Both the position numbers and the translations under genes were made by a program. This document shows, piece by piece, positions 25,552 to 34,161 of a stretch of DNA of 64,000 nt. Every line of letters starts with the position of its first letter. The stretch's first letter is position 1. This stretch comes from Candidatus Magasanikbacteria bacterium RIFOXYC2_FULL_42_28 (GTDB lineage Bacteria > Patescibacteria > ABY1 > Magasanikbacterales > GWA2-37-8): positions 166,967-230,966 of the forward strand of contig MFQZ01000010.1 in assembly GCA_001784435.1 (NCBI GenBank), in the 5' to 3' direction. The notes below the pieces were generated by a model. That model was not told where the DNA came from. It saw only the letters and a list, made by a program, of their open reading frames with translations, and did no database searches.

Positions 25552-25623
25552 AAAATTTTGATCCGCCTCGGGCGGAGAAAAAATTTTCACTAGCAGTAAT
25601 TATCCCGGCCTTGGCCGGGATAA
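25552..25623 (+). repeat. Two extra hairpins before rplJ
   Basis: First, TCCGCC-TCG-GGCGGA within an AAAATTTT...AAAATTTT frame (25552-25587). Second, an 11-bp perfect stem TTATCCCGGCC-TT-GGCCGGGATAA (25600-25623) only 21 bp before the rplJ start. They look like dispersed GC-rich palindromes of the kind also seen at 34116 and 37567. Confidence 0.6.
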
Positions 25624-25644
25624 TCCATAGTAATATAGGATAGT

Positions 25645-26172
25645 ATGCCTAAATCAAAACAACAAAAAGAAACCAGTATCCAGTCGCTCGTGGCCGGTAT
25701 TAAATCCGCCAAGACGACTGTATTCGCCAACTTTCAAGGCGTGAAGGTGAAGGACTCCGAAAAATTGCGCCGTGATTGTCGCGCTGGTAATATTACCGTG
25801 CTGGCCACCAAAAAAACTCTTTTACGTCGGGCTCTTTCCGAAGTGGGCGTACAAGATGTTGATACGAAAATATTTTCCGGCGGTGTGGCCGTATATATGG
25901 GCCAAGATGAAATTTCCGCGCCCAAGGCCGTGGCAAATTTTGCCAAAACCAACGAGTTGTCCGCTATCTTTGGTGGATTGTTTGAAGGGAAATTTGTCAA
26001 TGCGTCGCAGATCAAAGCATTGGCGTCACTCCCAACCAAACAGCAATTACTCGGTCAATTGGTTGGCACCTTAAATGCGCCGATATCCGGCTTTGTCAAT
26101 GTGTTAGCCGGCAATTTACGTGGACTTGTTTCTGTTCTTAATAATATTTCCGAGGCGAAAGCCAAAGTATAG
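25645..26172 (+). CDS. rplJ: 50S ribosomal protein L10
   Basis: 175 aa. MPKSKQQKETSIQSLVAGIKSAKTTVFANFQGVKVKD and the TKKTLLRRAL / YMGQDEISAPKAVANFAK blocks are L10 hallmarks; length is normal (about 165-175). L10 binds 23S rRNA and carries the L7/L12 dimers forming the ribosomal stalk. Preceded by its autoregulatory leader and followed by rplL after 53 bp, the usual order. Confidence 0.96.
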   Translation: MPKSKQQKETSIQSLVAGIKSAKTTVFANFQGVKVKDSEKLRRDCRAGNITVLATKKTLLRRALSEVGVQDVDTKIFSGGVAVYMGQDEISAPKAVANFAKTNELSAIFGGLFEGKFVNASQIKALASLPTKQQLLGQLVGTLNAPISGFVNVLAGNLRGLVSVLNNISEAKAKV

Positions 26173-26225
26173 CCCTGAAGTAAAAAATCATTTTCTACTT
26201 CACGAGTTTAATTTAATATAAATAT

Positions 26226-26630
26226 ATGACTGACGAACAAAAAGTAGTTGAGGTGCCGGCCAAGTTCCAGGCCCTCGTAAGCGAGATTGAAAAGATGTCT
26301 GTTTTGGATCTTTCCGAATTAGTTAAAGTGTTAGAAGATAAATTTGGCGTTTCCGCCGCCGCTCCAGCCATGATGATGGCCGCCGCTCCGGCCGCTGGTG
26401 GCGCTGCCGCCGAAGAGAAAACCGAATTTAACGTTGAGTTGACTGAAGCCGGTGCACAAAAAATCAACGTCATTAAGGCCGTCAAAGAATTGACCGGCTT
26501 GGGCTTGGCTGATGCCAAAGCGATCGTTGACGCCGCTCCGAAGATGATTAAAGAAGGTGTTAAAAAAGAAGACGCCGAAGCGATGAAGAAGAAAATTGAA
26601 GAAGCGGGCGGTAAGGTGACGTTAAAGTAA
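26226..26630 (+). CDS. rplL: 50S ribosomal protein L7/L12
   Basis: 134 aa. N-terminal dimerisation helix pair, Ala-rich hinge (AAAPAMMMAAAPAAGGAAAEE, residues about 46-66), and a conserved C-terminal domain (EFNVELTEAGAQKINVIKAVKELTGLGLADAKAIVD) that recruits translation factors. Length slightly above the usual 120-128. Second gene of the rplJ-rplL operon and followed by a strong terminator. Confidence 0.97.
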   Translation: MTDEQKVVEVPAKFQALVSEIEKMSVLDLSELVKVLEDKFGVSAAAPAMMMAAAPAAGGAAAEEKTEFNVELTEAGAQKINVIKAVKELTGLGLADAKAIVDAAPKMIKEGVKKEDAEAMKKKIEEAGGKVTLK

Positions 26631-26643
26631 TTACAGCGTAATT

Positions 26644-26680
26644 AAAAAAATCCCATGATGTAAATTCGTGGGATTTTTTT
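26644..26680. terminator. Bidirectional terminator
   Basis: AAAAAAATCCCA...TGGGATTTTTTT with A-run and T-run on either side, between rplL (plus) and the convergent 754-aa gene (minus). Confidence 0.85.
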
Positions 26681-26682
26681 GT

Positions 26683-28947
26683 TTATGGCAAATTCACTTG
26701 ATATAATTTGCCGTCATCGGCGATAAACGCGCGTTTGTTGGCTTCTTCCACTATTAGTCCTTCCGGATTTTTCCAATCTTGATGCTCAATTTGCGCTACT
26801 AAACGGCCGTCTTTATTAACTATAATTAACCGTTTGCCAACTGAATCCAAAATATATAAATTATTTATATCATTGTAAGTCCAAAGTTCGCTGGCCGAAA
26901 AGAGTAGGGGGTATAATCCCTGCAAAGCAAATGTTTGTTTGGCACCTCCGGCCCATTTGCCAATTTCGCCACTGCTGTGAGATAGATACAGATCACCATC
27001 AATCGTTAGGTCAAAGGCGTCGGACAAAGAGTCCTGATCGGATTTTGACCATTGTTGACCCGGTCCAAAACCGTTGGTGATACTGTCGTGGCGATAAATT
27101 TGACGGCTCGTAGCGTCCACGCTGTATAAGCGTCGGTTATACACCACCACTGTTGTTATTTTGGGATTATCGCCCGGGAAATCACTGTTGATTTTTTTTA
27201 CCAGATTTTCGCCTGGCAGATATTGCGCCAAAGATGATTCATTATATAAAAGAACGGCATAGTCGTTTTCTTTGGGCACCGCCACGTCGTTAAATCCCGG
27301 TAAACCGGTGTCGATCAGGTTGGTTTCTTTGGTTGATAGATCATAAAGGTACAATGAGGGCGACGACGAGGAATAAAGCGCGAGAGTGTTTTTAATTTTA
27401 AATAAGCGATTGGCGCCGGTATCGGGCCATTCTGACAAAATTACGGCGTTAGCGGCTGATATTTTGCGTAAACGCGCGAGTAATTCATCGGTCTGTTCGT
27501 TTAAAGCCAAGCATTGTTGTTTTTGGATTTTTGTTTCGCAATTCATCGTGTCTAAAATATTTTTAGCAGTAGCCAGTTCGGTCAGCGCGGCATTGTCATC
27601 GCCGTAAACCAAGGCGCTTTCGGCACTATCTTTTTTAACAGTAACAGCGGAAAGATTGTCGTTAAAAATTTTTGCCTGTTCTTTTTCCAGGCGACGAGTA
27701 TTAAGATAAAAAATACTAATAATAAATATGACAACGATGAGAGTCGCCGCGACAAACAGCAGTTTGGTTATTTTGGGCATTTGATTGAAATAGAGCCGGA
27801 TATTTTGAATTTGTCGACGCCAGTCGTTTAAGGTATTTTGCCGGCGATTTTGAAAATTGGTGGCGACGAAAAATAGTGTCATTATAAATCGGCCGATTTC
27901 GATAATTAATTTCGCGATTAATACTAAGAACCACCAGATGCCCAAGACCGTCAAGCGGATTGCTTTGGCGATATAGGCCAAAGCAATTTTAATTCCGGCG
28001 GTGGAATTGTTTGGTTCGCGTCCGGCGACGGATTGGTGGCGCGAATGCAAATGAGTGGAATTTATTTGGGTGGGGGTGTTAGCCGGCGCGACTCGGCGCA
28101 ACGGTTCGTTTTGTGGTTGTCCGTGGAGCGCGGTTTGGACGCGTTCATTCAAACCCGGGAATAGTGAAGGTGCCAATGTGCTGGCAGTGCGTTTTTCAGT
28201 GGAAAAGAGATTTTTTAAAGACCGTTCCGATTGCCCTTTATTTGGGTTGGGCGGGTTATCTTTGCCTACGGCCAGGGTAGCGACAGTGTCGGTTAAGTGC
28301 AAGATGATACCACCAAACGATAAATTATTGCGTAACTCTCCCAAAACTTTTTCTAAATGTTGCGCGCTTTGACGGGGCGGGCGAGCGGTGATGATTTTTT
28401 GGAGACGGTCGCCGTTAAAATAGCGCAAAACATTTGGCGTACTGACAAACATAAAATCGTTGGGGCTGATTTTGCCTTGGATCAGTTGTGAAAATAATGG
28501 TGGCTCCTCGTCATTTTCTTCCGCGCCCGATTCGGTTAAATCCATTCGTTCGTATGATCCGGCGCGATTATTGTAAAATAGAAAAATTTGCGGTTGTCCA
28601 TGGAAAGAAAAAGACGCTTCTTTTTGGCGGATAACTCCAATCGCGCAATGCAGGCCGTCGGTGGTTGTTAATACCCAGCGTTCGCGGTTGATTTTTTTGA
28701 GAACTGTTTCCAAGCCGTGTTCTCCATCTGTTTCCGTTAAATTATAATATTCGCTTTCCGCGTCTTCAATTATTTTTTGAACAGCCACAATGTCGCGCTC
28801 CGAAGCGTTGTTCATTTCACAGACGGCAAAAAAATTACCCTTGGACATTTCTTCGGGCGTGGACGGTTCGGTGATGTGCAGGAGCACGTGCGATTGTCGG
28901 GGTTTACCGCCCTCGACAAAAAATTCTTGTAATTGCAAACTTTCCAT
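26683..28947 (-). CDS. Phosphatase-like/transmembrane/beta-propeller protein
   Basis: 754 aa in three parts. Residues 1-225 follow the outline of a PPM/PP2C-type phosphatase (NFFAVCEM, LHCAIGVIRQKEASFSFHGQPQIFLFYN, DFMFVSTPNVLRYF) but the usual Asp metal ligands are not evident, so activity is doubtful. A disordered linker follows, with hydrophobic segments at about 324-355 and 390-412. The C-terminal part (about 470-754) has repeated YLYDLS / LYSVDA / NLYILDS strands like a beta-propeller, probably outside the cell. Sensor or scaffold role is inference. Confidence 0.75.
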   Translation of the reverse strand: MESLQLQEFFVEGGKPRQSHVLLHITEPSTPEEMSKGNFFAVCEMNNASERDIVAVQKIIEDAESEYYNLTETDGEHGLETVLKKINRERWVLTTTDGLHCAIGVIRQKEASFSFHGQPQIFLFYNNRAGSYERMDLTESGAEENDEEPPLFSQLIQGKISPNDFMFVSTPNVLRYFNGDRLQKIITARPPRQSAQHLEKVLGELRNNLSFGGIILHLTDTVATLAVGKDNPPNPNKGQSERSLKNLFSTEKRTASTLAPSLFPGLNERVQTALHGQPQNEPLRRVAPANTPTQINSTHLHSRHQSVAGREPNNSTAGIKIALAYIAKAIRLTVLGIWWFLVLIAKLIIEIGRFIMTLFFVATNFQNRRQNTLNDWRRQIQNIRLYFNQMPKITKLLFVAATLIVVIFIISIFYLNTRRLEKEQAKIFNDNLSAVTVKKDSAESALVYGDDNAALTELATAKNILDTMNCETKIQKQQCLALNEQTDELLARLRKISAANAVILSEWPDTGANRLFKIKNTLALYSSSSPSLYLYDLSTKETNLIDTGLPGFNDVAVPKENDYAVLLYNESSLAQYLPGENLVKKINSDFPGDNPKITTVVVYNRRLYSVDATSRQIYRHDSITNGFGPGQQWSKSDQDSLSDAFDLTIDGDLYLSHSSGEIGKWAGGAKQTFALQGLYPLLFSASELWTYNDINNLYILDSVGKRLIIVNKDGRLVAQIEHQDWKNPEGLIVEEANKRAFIADDGKLYQVNLP

Positions 28948-28967
28948 AAGTAGATAGAGGACTAATT

Positions 28968-28996
28968 TTGACTTTTAACCACATAATTAGTATACT
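28968..28996 (+). promoter_or_regulatory. Sigma70-type promoter
   Basis: TTGACT, 17-bp spacer, TATACT. It drives the winged-helix/TsaB/GT2 genes and precedes a GC-rich stem-loop (about 29017-29047, GCCCC...GGGGC) in the leader. Confidence 0.75.
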
Positions 28997-29092
28997 ATAT
29001 CTATCAAGAAAAACCAAGCCCCGACGAACAAGAGGTGTTGTTGGGGCAGGGAGTTTTCCCCAGTTGAATTAACACTTAATTTAAGACAAAAT

Positions 29093-29689
29093 ATGCTTGA
29101 ACACATTATTGGTTCAACCACGCGTTTGAAATTATTACAGATTTTTTTTAACGCTCCGGATCGTTCTTTTTTTGTGCGGGAATTATCCCGTTTGGCCGAC
29201 ACTCAATTAAACGGGGTACGGCGAGAATTGGCGAATTTTGAAGATATTGAATTGGTTAAACAAGTGGAGGCCGACAAGACCTCGGTAGATGAATTGGGCA
29301 CGGAACGTTCCAAGTATTATCGCCTTAATCCGGATTTTTATTTGTTGGAAGAATTAAAGGCCTTGTTACTAAAAGCGCGCGTTTTAGAAGAACAGCATTA
29401 TGTTGATTTAATCAAGAATCGCGCGGGTGAAATTAAACTTTTTTTGTTGATGGGGCGTTTTACCGGCAATGTTGGCGCGTCTACGGATATGTTTATTGTC
29501 GGCAAAATTAAGCCGGTGGCTCTGGCTAAAATTATTCGCGATTTTGAAAAATTTTTGGGCCAACCGTTGCGTTACACTTTAATGGAAGCCAAAGAATACG
29601 CGGACCGACGGGAAATCGGCGATAAGTTTTTGTATAGTGTTTTTGAATCCCGCTACCGAGTGGTAGTGGACGAAGGAATGTTGCGATAG
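29093..29689 (+). CDS. Winged-helix transcriptional regulator
   Basis: 198 aa. N-terminal winged helix (LEHIIGSTTRLKLLQIFFNAPDRSFFVRELSRL... residues 1-80), similar to ArsR/MarR-type folds found in Parcubacteria, followed by a second domain (about 100-198) with a nucleotidyltransferase-like outline (IKLFLLMGRFTG...DMFIVGKI) without obvious catalytic residues. It is transcribed together with the TsaB-like gene and starts after a promoter and hairpin leader. Ligand and targets unknown. Confidence 0.75.
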   Translation: MLEHIIGSTTRLKLLQIFFNAPDRSFFVRELSRLADTQLNGVRRELANFEDIELVKQVEADKTSVDELGTERSKYYRLNPDFYLLEELKALLLKARVLEEQHYVDLIKNRAGEIKLFLLMGRFTGNVGASTDMFIVGKIKPVALAKIIRDFEKFLGQPLRYTLMEAKEYADRREIGDKFLYSVFESRYRVVVDEGMLR

Positions 29690-29693
29690 TAAT

Positions 29694-30065
29694 ATGTTTT
29701 TAGTAATTGATTCTTCCGCGCCCGACCAGGTAAATTTATCATTATGGTTGAATACCGTTTGGGTTCACGGTTACTTTTTGGCATCCGCGCCCCTGCTCGT
29801 AAGTATTGACAAGTTTTTAAAACAACAACAAAAGACCGTGGCGGATTTAAAAGGGGTAGTCGTTGTGGTTGGGCGCGGTCGATTTACGGCTACGCGTGTG
29901 GCTACTACCGTTGCCAATACTTTGGCTTACGTTTTAAATATCACTGTGATCGCGGTTACCGAAATTGATTGGGAAAAATTGCCGGAACAAATTAGGTCCG
30001 CGCCGACTAACCAATATGCGAGCGCGCTATATAGTGGTGAAGCGCATATCGGCCGGAAAAAGTAA
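29694..30065 (+). CDS. TsaB-like protein (short)
   Basis: 123 aa. The start MFLVIDSSAPDQVNLSLW and the LKGVVVVVGRGRFTATRVATTVANTLAYVLNITVIAV block match the N-terminal ASKHA-like domain of TsaB/YeaZ, a partner of TsaD in tRNA t6A synthesis. TsaB in model bacteria is about 230 aa; the C-terminal domain is absent, as is common in reduced genomes. Assignment to TsaB function is therefore tentative. Starts 4 bp after the regulator and ends 3 bp before the GT2 gene. Confidence 0.7.
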   Translation: MFLVIDSSAPDQVNLSLWLNTVWVHGYFLASAPLLVSIDKFLKQQQKTVADLKGVVVVVGRGRFTATRVATTVANTLAYVLNITVIAVTEIDWEKLPEQIRSAPTNQYASALYSGEAHIGRKK

Positions 30066-30068
30066 TTT

Positions 30069-31553
30069 ATGCTTTCTAATTATCAGCGCTATCGGTTATA
30101 CGAAATTTTACCAGGGGCTTCTATTTGGGCGACTTTGATTATTAGTGTTGTTTTGTCATTTGTCAAACCACTCTGGATGATTTACGCGGTGCTGGTATTT
30201 GACGTTTATTGGGTTTTGCGCGTGGCTTATTTTAGTTTGTATTTGATATTATCTTGGCGGCGATTTCGACGGGCACTCCAAATTGATTGGTTCGCGAAGC
30301 TCGGCGCTACTTTTCCTAATTGGGAAAAACGTCAGAATGTTATTTTTTTACCACTGTATAATGAAGATTGGCCGGTAGTTGACGAGACCTTAAAAGCGCT
30401 GTCTGCTTCCACTTATCCGGCGGGAAAATTGTTTGTGGTTATTTCCGGCGAGGCACGCCAACAAGCGCATTGGGATAAAATTCAGATTTTAATTAACAAT
30501 AATTACGCGGGCCAGTTTGCCGATTTGATTTTTTATACTCACCCGGATGGTTTAATAAATGAAATACCGGGCAAAGGTTCTAATATCCATTTTGCCGAGA
30601 AAGAATTTAAGAAATACGCCGATAGTCGCGGTTGGCAATATGGCGATATAGTCGTTTCGGTTTTTGACATTGATACCGTGGTCCATCCGCAGTATTTCGC
30701 TCACCTCACTTTTCTATACTGCTCTCACCCCAATCCCGCCAAGAGCTCTTTTCAGCCGGTAACTTTATATAATAATAATTTGTGGGAGTCGCCTTCAATT
30801 CTGCGCGTGATGGCGTTTGGCACTACTTTTTGGATGCTTTTTTCCGTGGCGCGTTTGGATAATCTGGTCACTTTTTCTTCGCACAGCATGAGTTTTCAGG
30901 CGATTGTTGATTGTGGCGGACACGCGGCTGATATTGTGAGCGAGGACTCGCGCATATTTTATCAATGTTGGTTAAAAAATAATGGCAACTACGAAGTAAC
31001 GCCGATGTATATTCCGGTTTCGATGGATACCGTGCGCGCCGATAATTGGTTCAAAAGTTTAAAAAATTTATATTTGCAACAACGGCGTTGGGCGTGGGGA
31101 GCGGAAAATATCCCGTATCTTTTGTACCAGTTTAAAAAGCACCAAGAAATTCCTTGGTTTAAAAAGTTTATAATTTTATTTCACGAATGGGAAGGTAAGT
31201 GGAGTTGGGCGGTCGTTACAATTTTGATTACGGTTTTGGGGCGATTACCACTCTGGCTCGCGAGTGATGATGTTAGACGGAGCGCTTTATTTTTTAATAC
31301 CCCGTATGTTTTGGAAAGTTTGATGACCATTGCCATGCTTGGGTTATTGATTTCCGCCGCGATGGGGATGTTGTTATTACCGCCCCGTCCCGTTCATCAC
31401 GGCCACCACAAATATTTGTTTATGTTGGCGCAATGGCTATTGGTGCCGGTTTCACTTATTTTGTTTTCCGCGTGGCCCTGTTTGGATGCTGTTACGCACC
31501 TAATGTTTGGCAAGTATTTGGGGTTCAATGTTTCCCAAAAGAGCCGGGCGTGA
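30069..31553 (+). CDS. Membrane family-2 glycosyltransferase
   Basis: 494 aa. Two N-terminal helices (about 18-62), a cytoplasmic GT-A type domain with GKGSN (about 167), DIDT (about 200) and QQRRW (about 337), which correspond to substrate and catalytic motifs of processive GT2 enzymes, then three to four C-terminal helices. Predicted to polymerise or attach sugars at the cytoplasmic membrane, hence envelope or surface polysaccharide work. In the same run as the TsaB-like gene. Confidence 0.8.
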   Translation: MLSNYQRYRLYEILPGASIWATLIISVVLSFVKPLWMIYAVLVFDVYWVLRVAYFSLYLILSWRRFRRALQIDWFAKLGATFPNWEKRQNVIFLPLYNEDWPVVDETLKALSASTYPAGKLFVVISGEARQQAHWDKIQILINNNYAGQFADLIFYTHPDGLINEIPGKGSNIHFAEKEFKKYADSRGWQYGDIVVSVFDIDTVVHPQYFAHLTFLYCSHPNPAKSSFQPVTLYNNNLWESPSILRVMAFGTTFWMLFSVARLDNLVTFSSHSMSFQAIVDCGGHAADIVSEDSRIFYQCWLKNNGNYEVTPMYIPVSMDTVRADNWFKSLKNLYLQQRRWAWGAENIPYLLYQFKKHQEIPWFKKFIILFHEWEGKWSWAVVTILITVLGRLPLWLASDDVRRSALFFNTPYVLESLMTIAMLGLLISAAMGMLLLPPRPVHHGHHKYLFMLAQWLLVPVSLILFSAWPCLDAVTHLMFGKYLGFNVSQKSRA

Positions 31554-31566
31554 TATGATATTGAGG

Positions 31567-31680
31567 TGATAATGTCAAATTTCCAATTTCCAATGTCAAA
31601 TCAAGCCCAAAATCCAAAACCCAAATTACAAATTGACATTTGAGCTTTGATCTTGATTTGAAATTGGAAATTTGGATTTT
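31567..31680. repeat. Long imperfect palindrome, type A
   Basis: Arms CAAATTTCCAATTTC/CAAATCAAG (31576-31605) and the complement (31652-31674), with the core TTTGAGCTTTGA (31639-31650). A related copy is at 35283 and a core-sharing variant at 36360. Confidence 0.8.
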
Positions 31681-31698
31681 GAAATTTTAAGTTTAATT

Positions 31699-33075
31699 AT
31701 GAGATTACTCAAGATTTCAGTAATAATATTTATTCTGGCATTAAGCGCTACCGTATTTGCCGGCTATTTTTGGTTGAAAAATACTTCTCCGGAAAAAATT
31801 GTTTTAAACGTTGGTAAAACAATCGGTGTTTCTCTAACCAACGGAACTAATTTAGAAAAAGTGCTGGGATTTGATAAGTCCAAGACCTATTTGATTTTGT
31901 TTTTAAATAATACGGAATTACGGCCGGGCGGGGGATTTATCGGCGCTTACGCGGTGGTGCGGGCGAATAAAGGGGTGCCGGAAATTTTAAAAATTGAAGG
32001 GAGCGAGCGCCTGGACAATAGCGCGGCCACTTTTGTTGATAATCCACCGGAGCCGATTAGCCGGCGGTTAAAAGTTAAACATTGGTATTTCCGCGATAGT
32101 AATTGGTCACCGGATTTCGCTCTTTCAGCCGAGCGCGCGCTTCAAATTTATCAAACAGAAAATGGCATAGGCGCGGCGGATATTGACGCGGTGATTGGGT
32201 TTACCCCGACTGTTATTGAAGAATTATTGGAAATTATCGGTCCAATTACCGCCGAAGGGATGGAATTTAACGCGAAAAATTTTACGGAAAAATTAGAATA
32301 CGAAGTTGAATATGGTTACAAAGATCGCGGTGAACAATTTAATGACCGTAAAAATTTATTAGAAGATGTCGGGCTGGCCATAATCGCCAAAGCGCGGGAA
32401 AATTTATTATGGCGTTTGCAAAAATATATCACACTTGGCAAAAAAATATTGGCCGAAAAACAAGTGGCGATTTACGCGGTTGATAAAACTAACCAAGAAT
32501 TGCTCCGTCAAATTAATTGGACCGGTGAGATGCGTCAGCGGAGTGGTGATTATTTAATGTGGGTGGACGCGAACTTGGCCGCGCTTAAAACTGACGCTGC
32601 GATTACGCGTTCGCTGGAATATCGGATTATCTCAACTAGTACCGGATATTTGGCCAGCGCGTCAATGAAATATAATCATACGGGAAAATACGATTGGCGC
32701 ACGAGCCGTTATTTGTCATACACACGCGTATTTGTTCCGATCGGAAGTAAATTAGTAAAAGTAACCGGTGCTATCACCAAAGACAGCCAAGGTGATTTAT
32801 CAATTGGACAAGGAACAGAAAACGGTCGGCAGTGGTTTGGGGCATATATAAATATCGCGCCCGGCACAACTGATACGCTTACGTTTGAATATTTATTGCC
32901 GGAAACAGTAGTTAAGCAAATTGCGGATAAACAATATAATTTATTAGTCCAAAAACAAATTGGCACGAATGATGTGGGGTTGACGTTGGATTTATTTTTT
33001 GCTAAAAATACTAATTTAAATACTAATTTAAATAAGTATTTAAATACTGATAAAGAATTTAAGATTAATAATTAA
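31699..33075 (+). CDS. DUF4012 domain protein
   Basis: 458 aa from ATG 31699; upstream codons belong to the palindromic repeat. One N-terminal transmembrane helix (about 5-27), then LILFLNNTELRPGGGFIGAYAVV, the signature of DUF4012, and a large extracellular domain. Common in Patescibacteria and Actinobacteria, often next to glycosyltransferases; function not established, likely cell envelope. The stop overlaps the next gene (TAATG). Confidence 0.85.
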   Translation: MRLLKISVIIFILALSATVFAGYFWLKNTSPEKIVLNVGKTIGVSLTNGTNLEKVLGFDKSKTYLILFLNNTELRPGGGFIGAYAVVRANKGVPEILKIEGSERLDNSAATFVDNPPEPISRRLKVKHWYFRDSNWSPDFALSAERALQIYQTENGIGAADIDAVIGFTPTVIEELLEIIGPITAEGMEFNAKNFTEKLEYEVEYGYKDRGEQFNDRKNLLEDVGLAIIAKARENLLWRLQKYITLGKKILAEKQVAIYAVDKTNQELLRQINWTGEMRQRSGDYLMWVDANLAALKTDAAITRSLEYRIISTSTGYLASASMKYNHTGKYDWRTSRYLSYTRVFVPIGSKLVKVTGAITKDSQGDLSIGQGTENGRQWFGAYINIAPGTTDTLTFEYLLPETVVKQIADKQYNLLVQKQIGTNDVGLTLDLFFAKNTNLNTNLNKYLNTDKEFKINN

Positions 33076-34097
33076 TGATTCGTGGTTCTATGTTTATCAA
33101 AAAAATCGGTATTGATCTGGGCACGACAAATGTGCTTGTGTACGTCCCCAAAAAAGGGATTATTATTAACGAACCATCGGTAGTCGCTGTTTCTAAAGCC
33201 GATGGTAAAATTTTGGCAGTTGGTTTGGAAGCGAAAGATATGATCGGGCGCACGCCGGATAGCATTATTGCCGAGCGTCCGCTGAAAGATGGCGTTATCG
33301 CCAATTATCACACTACCGAAGCGATGATGCGGTATTTTATTAATAAAGCATTAGGTGGTATGCGTTTGTTTCGGCCGGAAGTGATGGTGGCGGTGCCGGC
33401 TGGGATTACGTCTACCGAACGACGCGCGGTAATTGACGCGGCATTGGCCGCGGGCGCGCGGGCGGCTTACATTATTAAAGAACCGATTGTGGCAGCGATT
33501 GGCGCCGACATTCCGATTGGCGCGGCGTCTGGGCACATGATTATTGATATTGGTGGCGGAACGGCGGAGATTGCCGTTATTTCGCTTGGTGGGATTGTGG
33601 CGTCGGGTTCAGTGCGTATTGGCGGTAATAAATTTGATTCGGCCATTGCCGAATATGTGCGTCATAAATATAATTTGGCGATTGGCGAAAGTATGGCGGA
33701 AAGATTAAAAATTGCCGTTGGTTCGGCTATTTATATGGATAAGCCCTTAACTATGGAAGTAAAAGGGCGCGATATGATTACCGGCTTGCCACGCACGGTA
33801 ACGGTTAATTCCGATGATACCACCGAAGCGCTACAACATGATTTGGAATTATTAGTGGAAGCGATTAAAGAGGTCTTACAGCGCACTCCGCCGGAATTAT
33901 CGGCTGATGTAATTGAAAAAGGTATTATTTTGTCCGGCGGTTCGGCCTTGCTTCGGAATTTAGATGATTTAATCGCGCAAGCGACCGGTGTGTCCACTTA
34001 TGTGGCCGAGGAGCCGTTGTTGTGCGTGGCGAAGGGGACGGGGATTGCTTTGGATAATTTGGATAATTATAAACGGAGTATTTTGGCGACGAAGTAA
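33075..34097 (+). CDS. mreB: Rod-shape-determining protein MreB
   Basis: 340 aa. Actin-like ATPase with phosphate-1 motif GIDLGTTNVLVYV, GHMIIDIGGGTAEIAVISLGG (phosphate 2) and GIILSGGSALLRNLDDLI (adenosine). MreB filaments under the membrane direct elongation-mode wall synthesis. The start is either ATG 33075, overlapping the previous stop, or ATG 33090. Position between DUF4012 and glycosyltransferases fits a cell-envelope cluster. The mreC and mreD genes are not here. Confidence 0.95.
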   Translation: MIRGSMFIKKIGIDLGTTNVLVYVPKKGIIINEPSVVAVSKADGKILAVGLEAKDMIGRTPDSIIAERPLKDGVIANYHTTEAMMRYFINKALGGMRLFRPEVMVAVPAGITSTERRAVIDAALAAGARAAYIIKEPIVAAIGADIPIGAASGHMIIDIGGGTAEIAVISLGGIVASGSVRIGGNKFDSAIAEYVRHKYNLAIGESMAERLKIAVGSAIYMDKPLTMEVKGRDMITGLPRTVTVNSDDTTEALQHDLELLVEAIKEVLQRTPPELSADVIEKGIILSGGSALLRNLDDLIAQATGVSTYVAEEPLLCVAKGTGIALDNLDNYKRSILATK

Positions 34098-34115
34098 GTG
34101 TAAAATTTAAAAATC

Positions 34116-34145
34116 TCCGCCATAGGCGGACCCGCCTCTGGCGGG
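34116..34145. repeat. Tandem GC-rich hairpins
   Basis: TCCGCC-ATA-GGCGGA followed directly by CCCGCC-TCT-GGCGGG, two short perfect hairpins between mreB and the GT4 gene. No T-run, so more likely a dispersed palindrome than a terminator. Confidence 0.65.
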
Positions 34146-34161
34146 AAAATTACAATGCATT

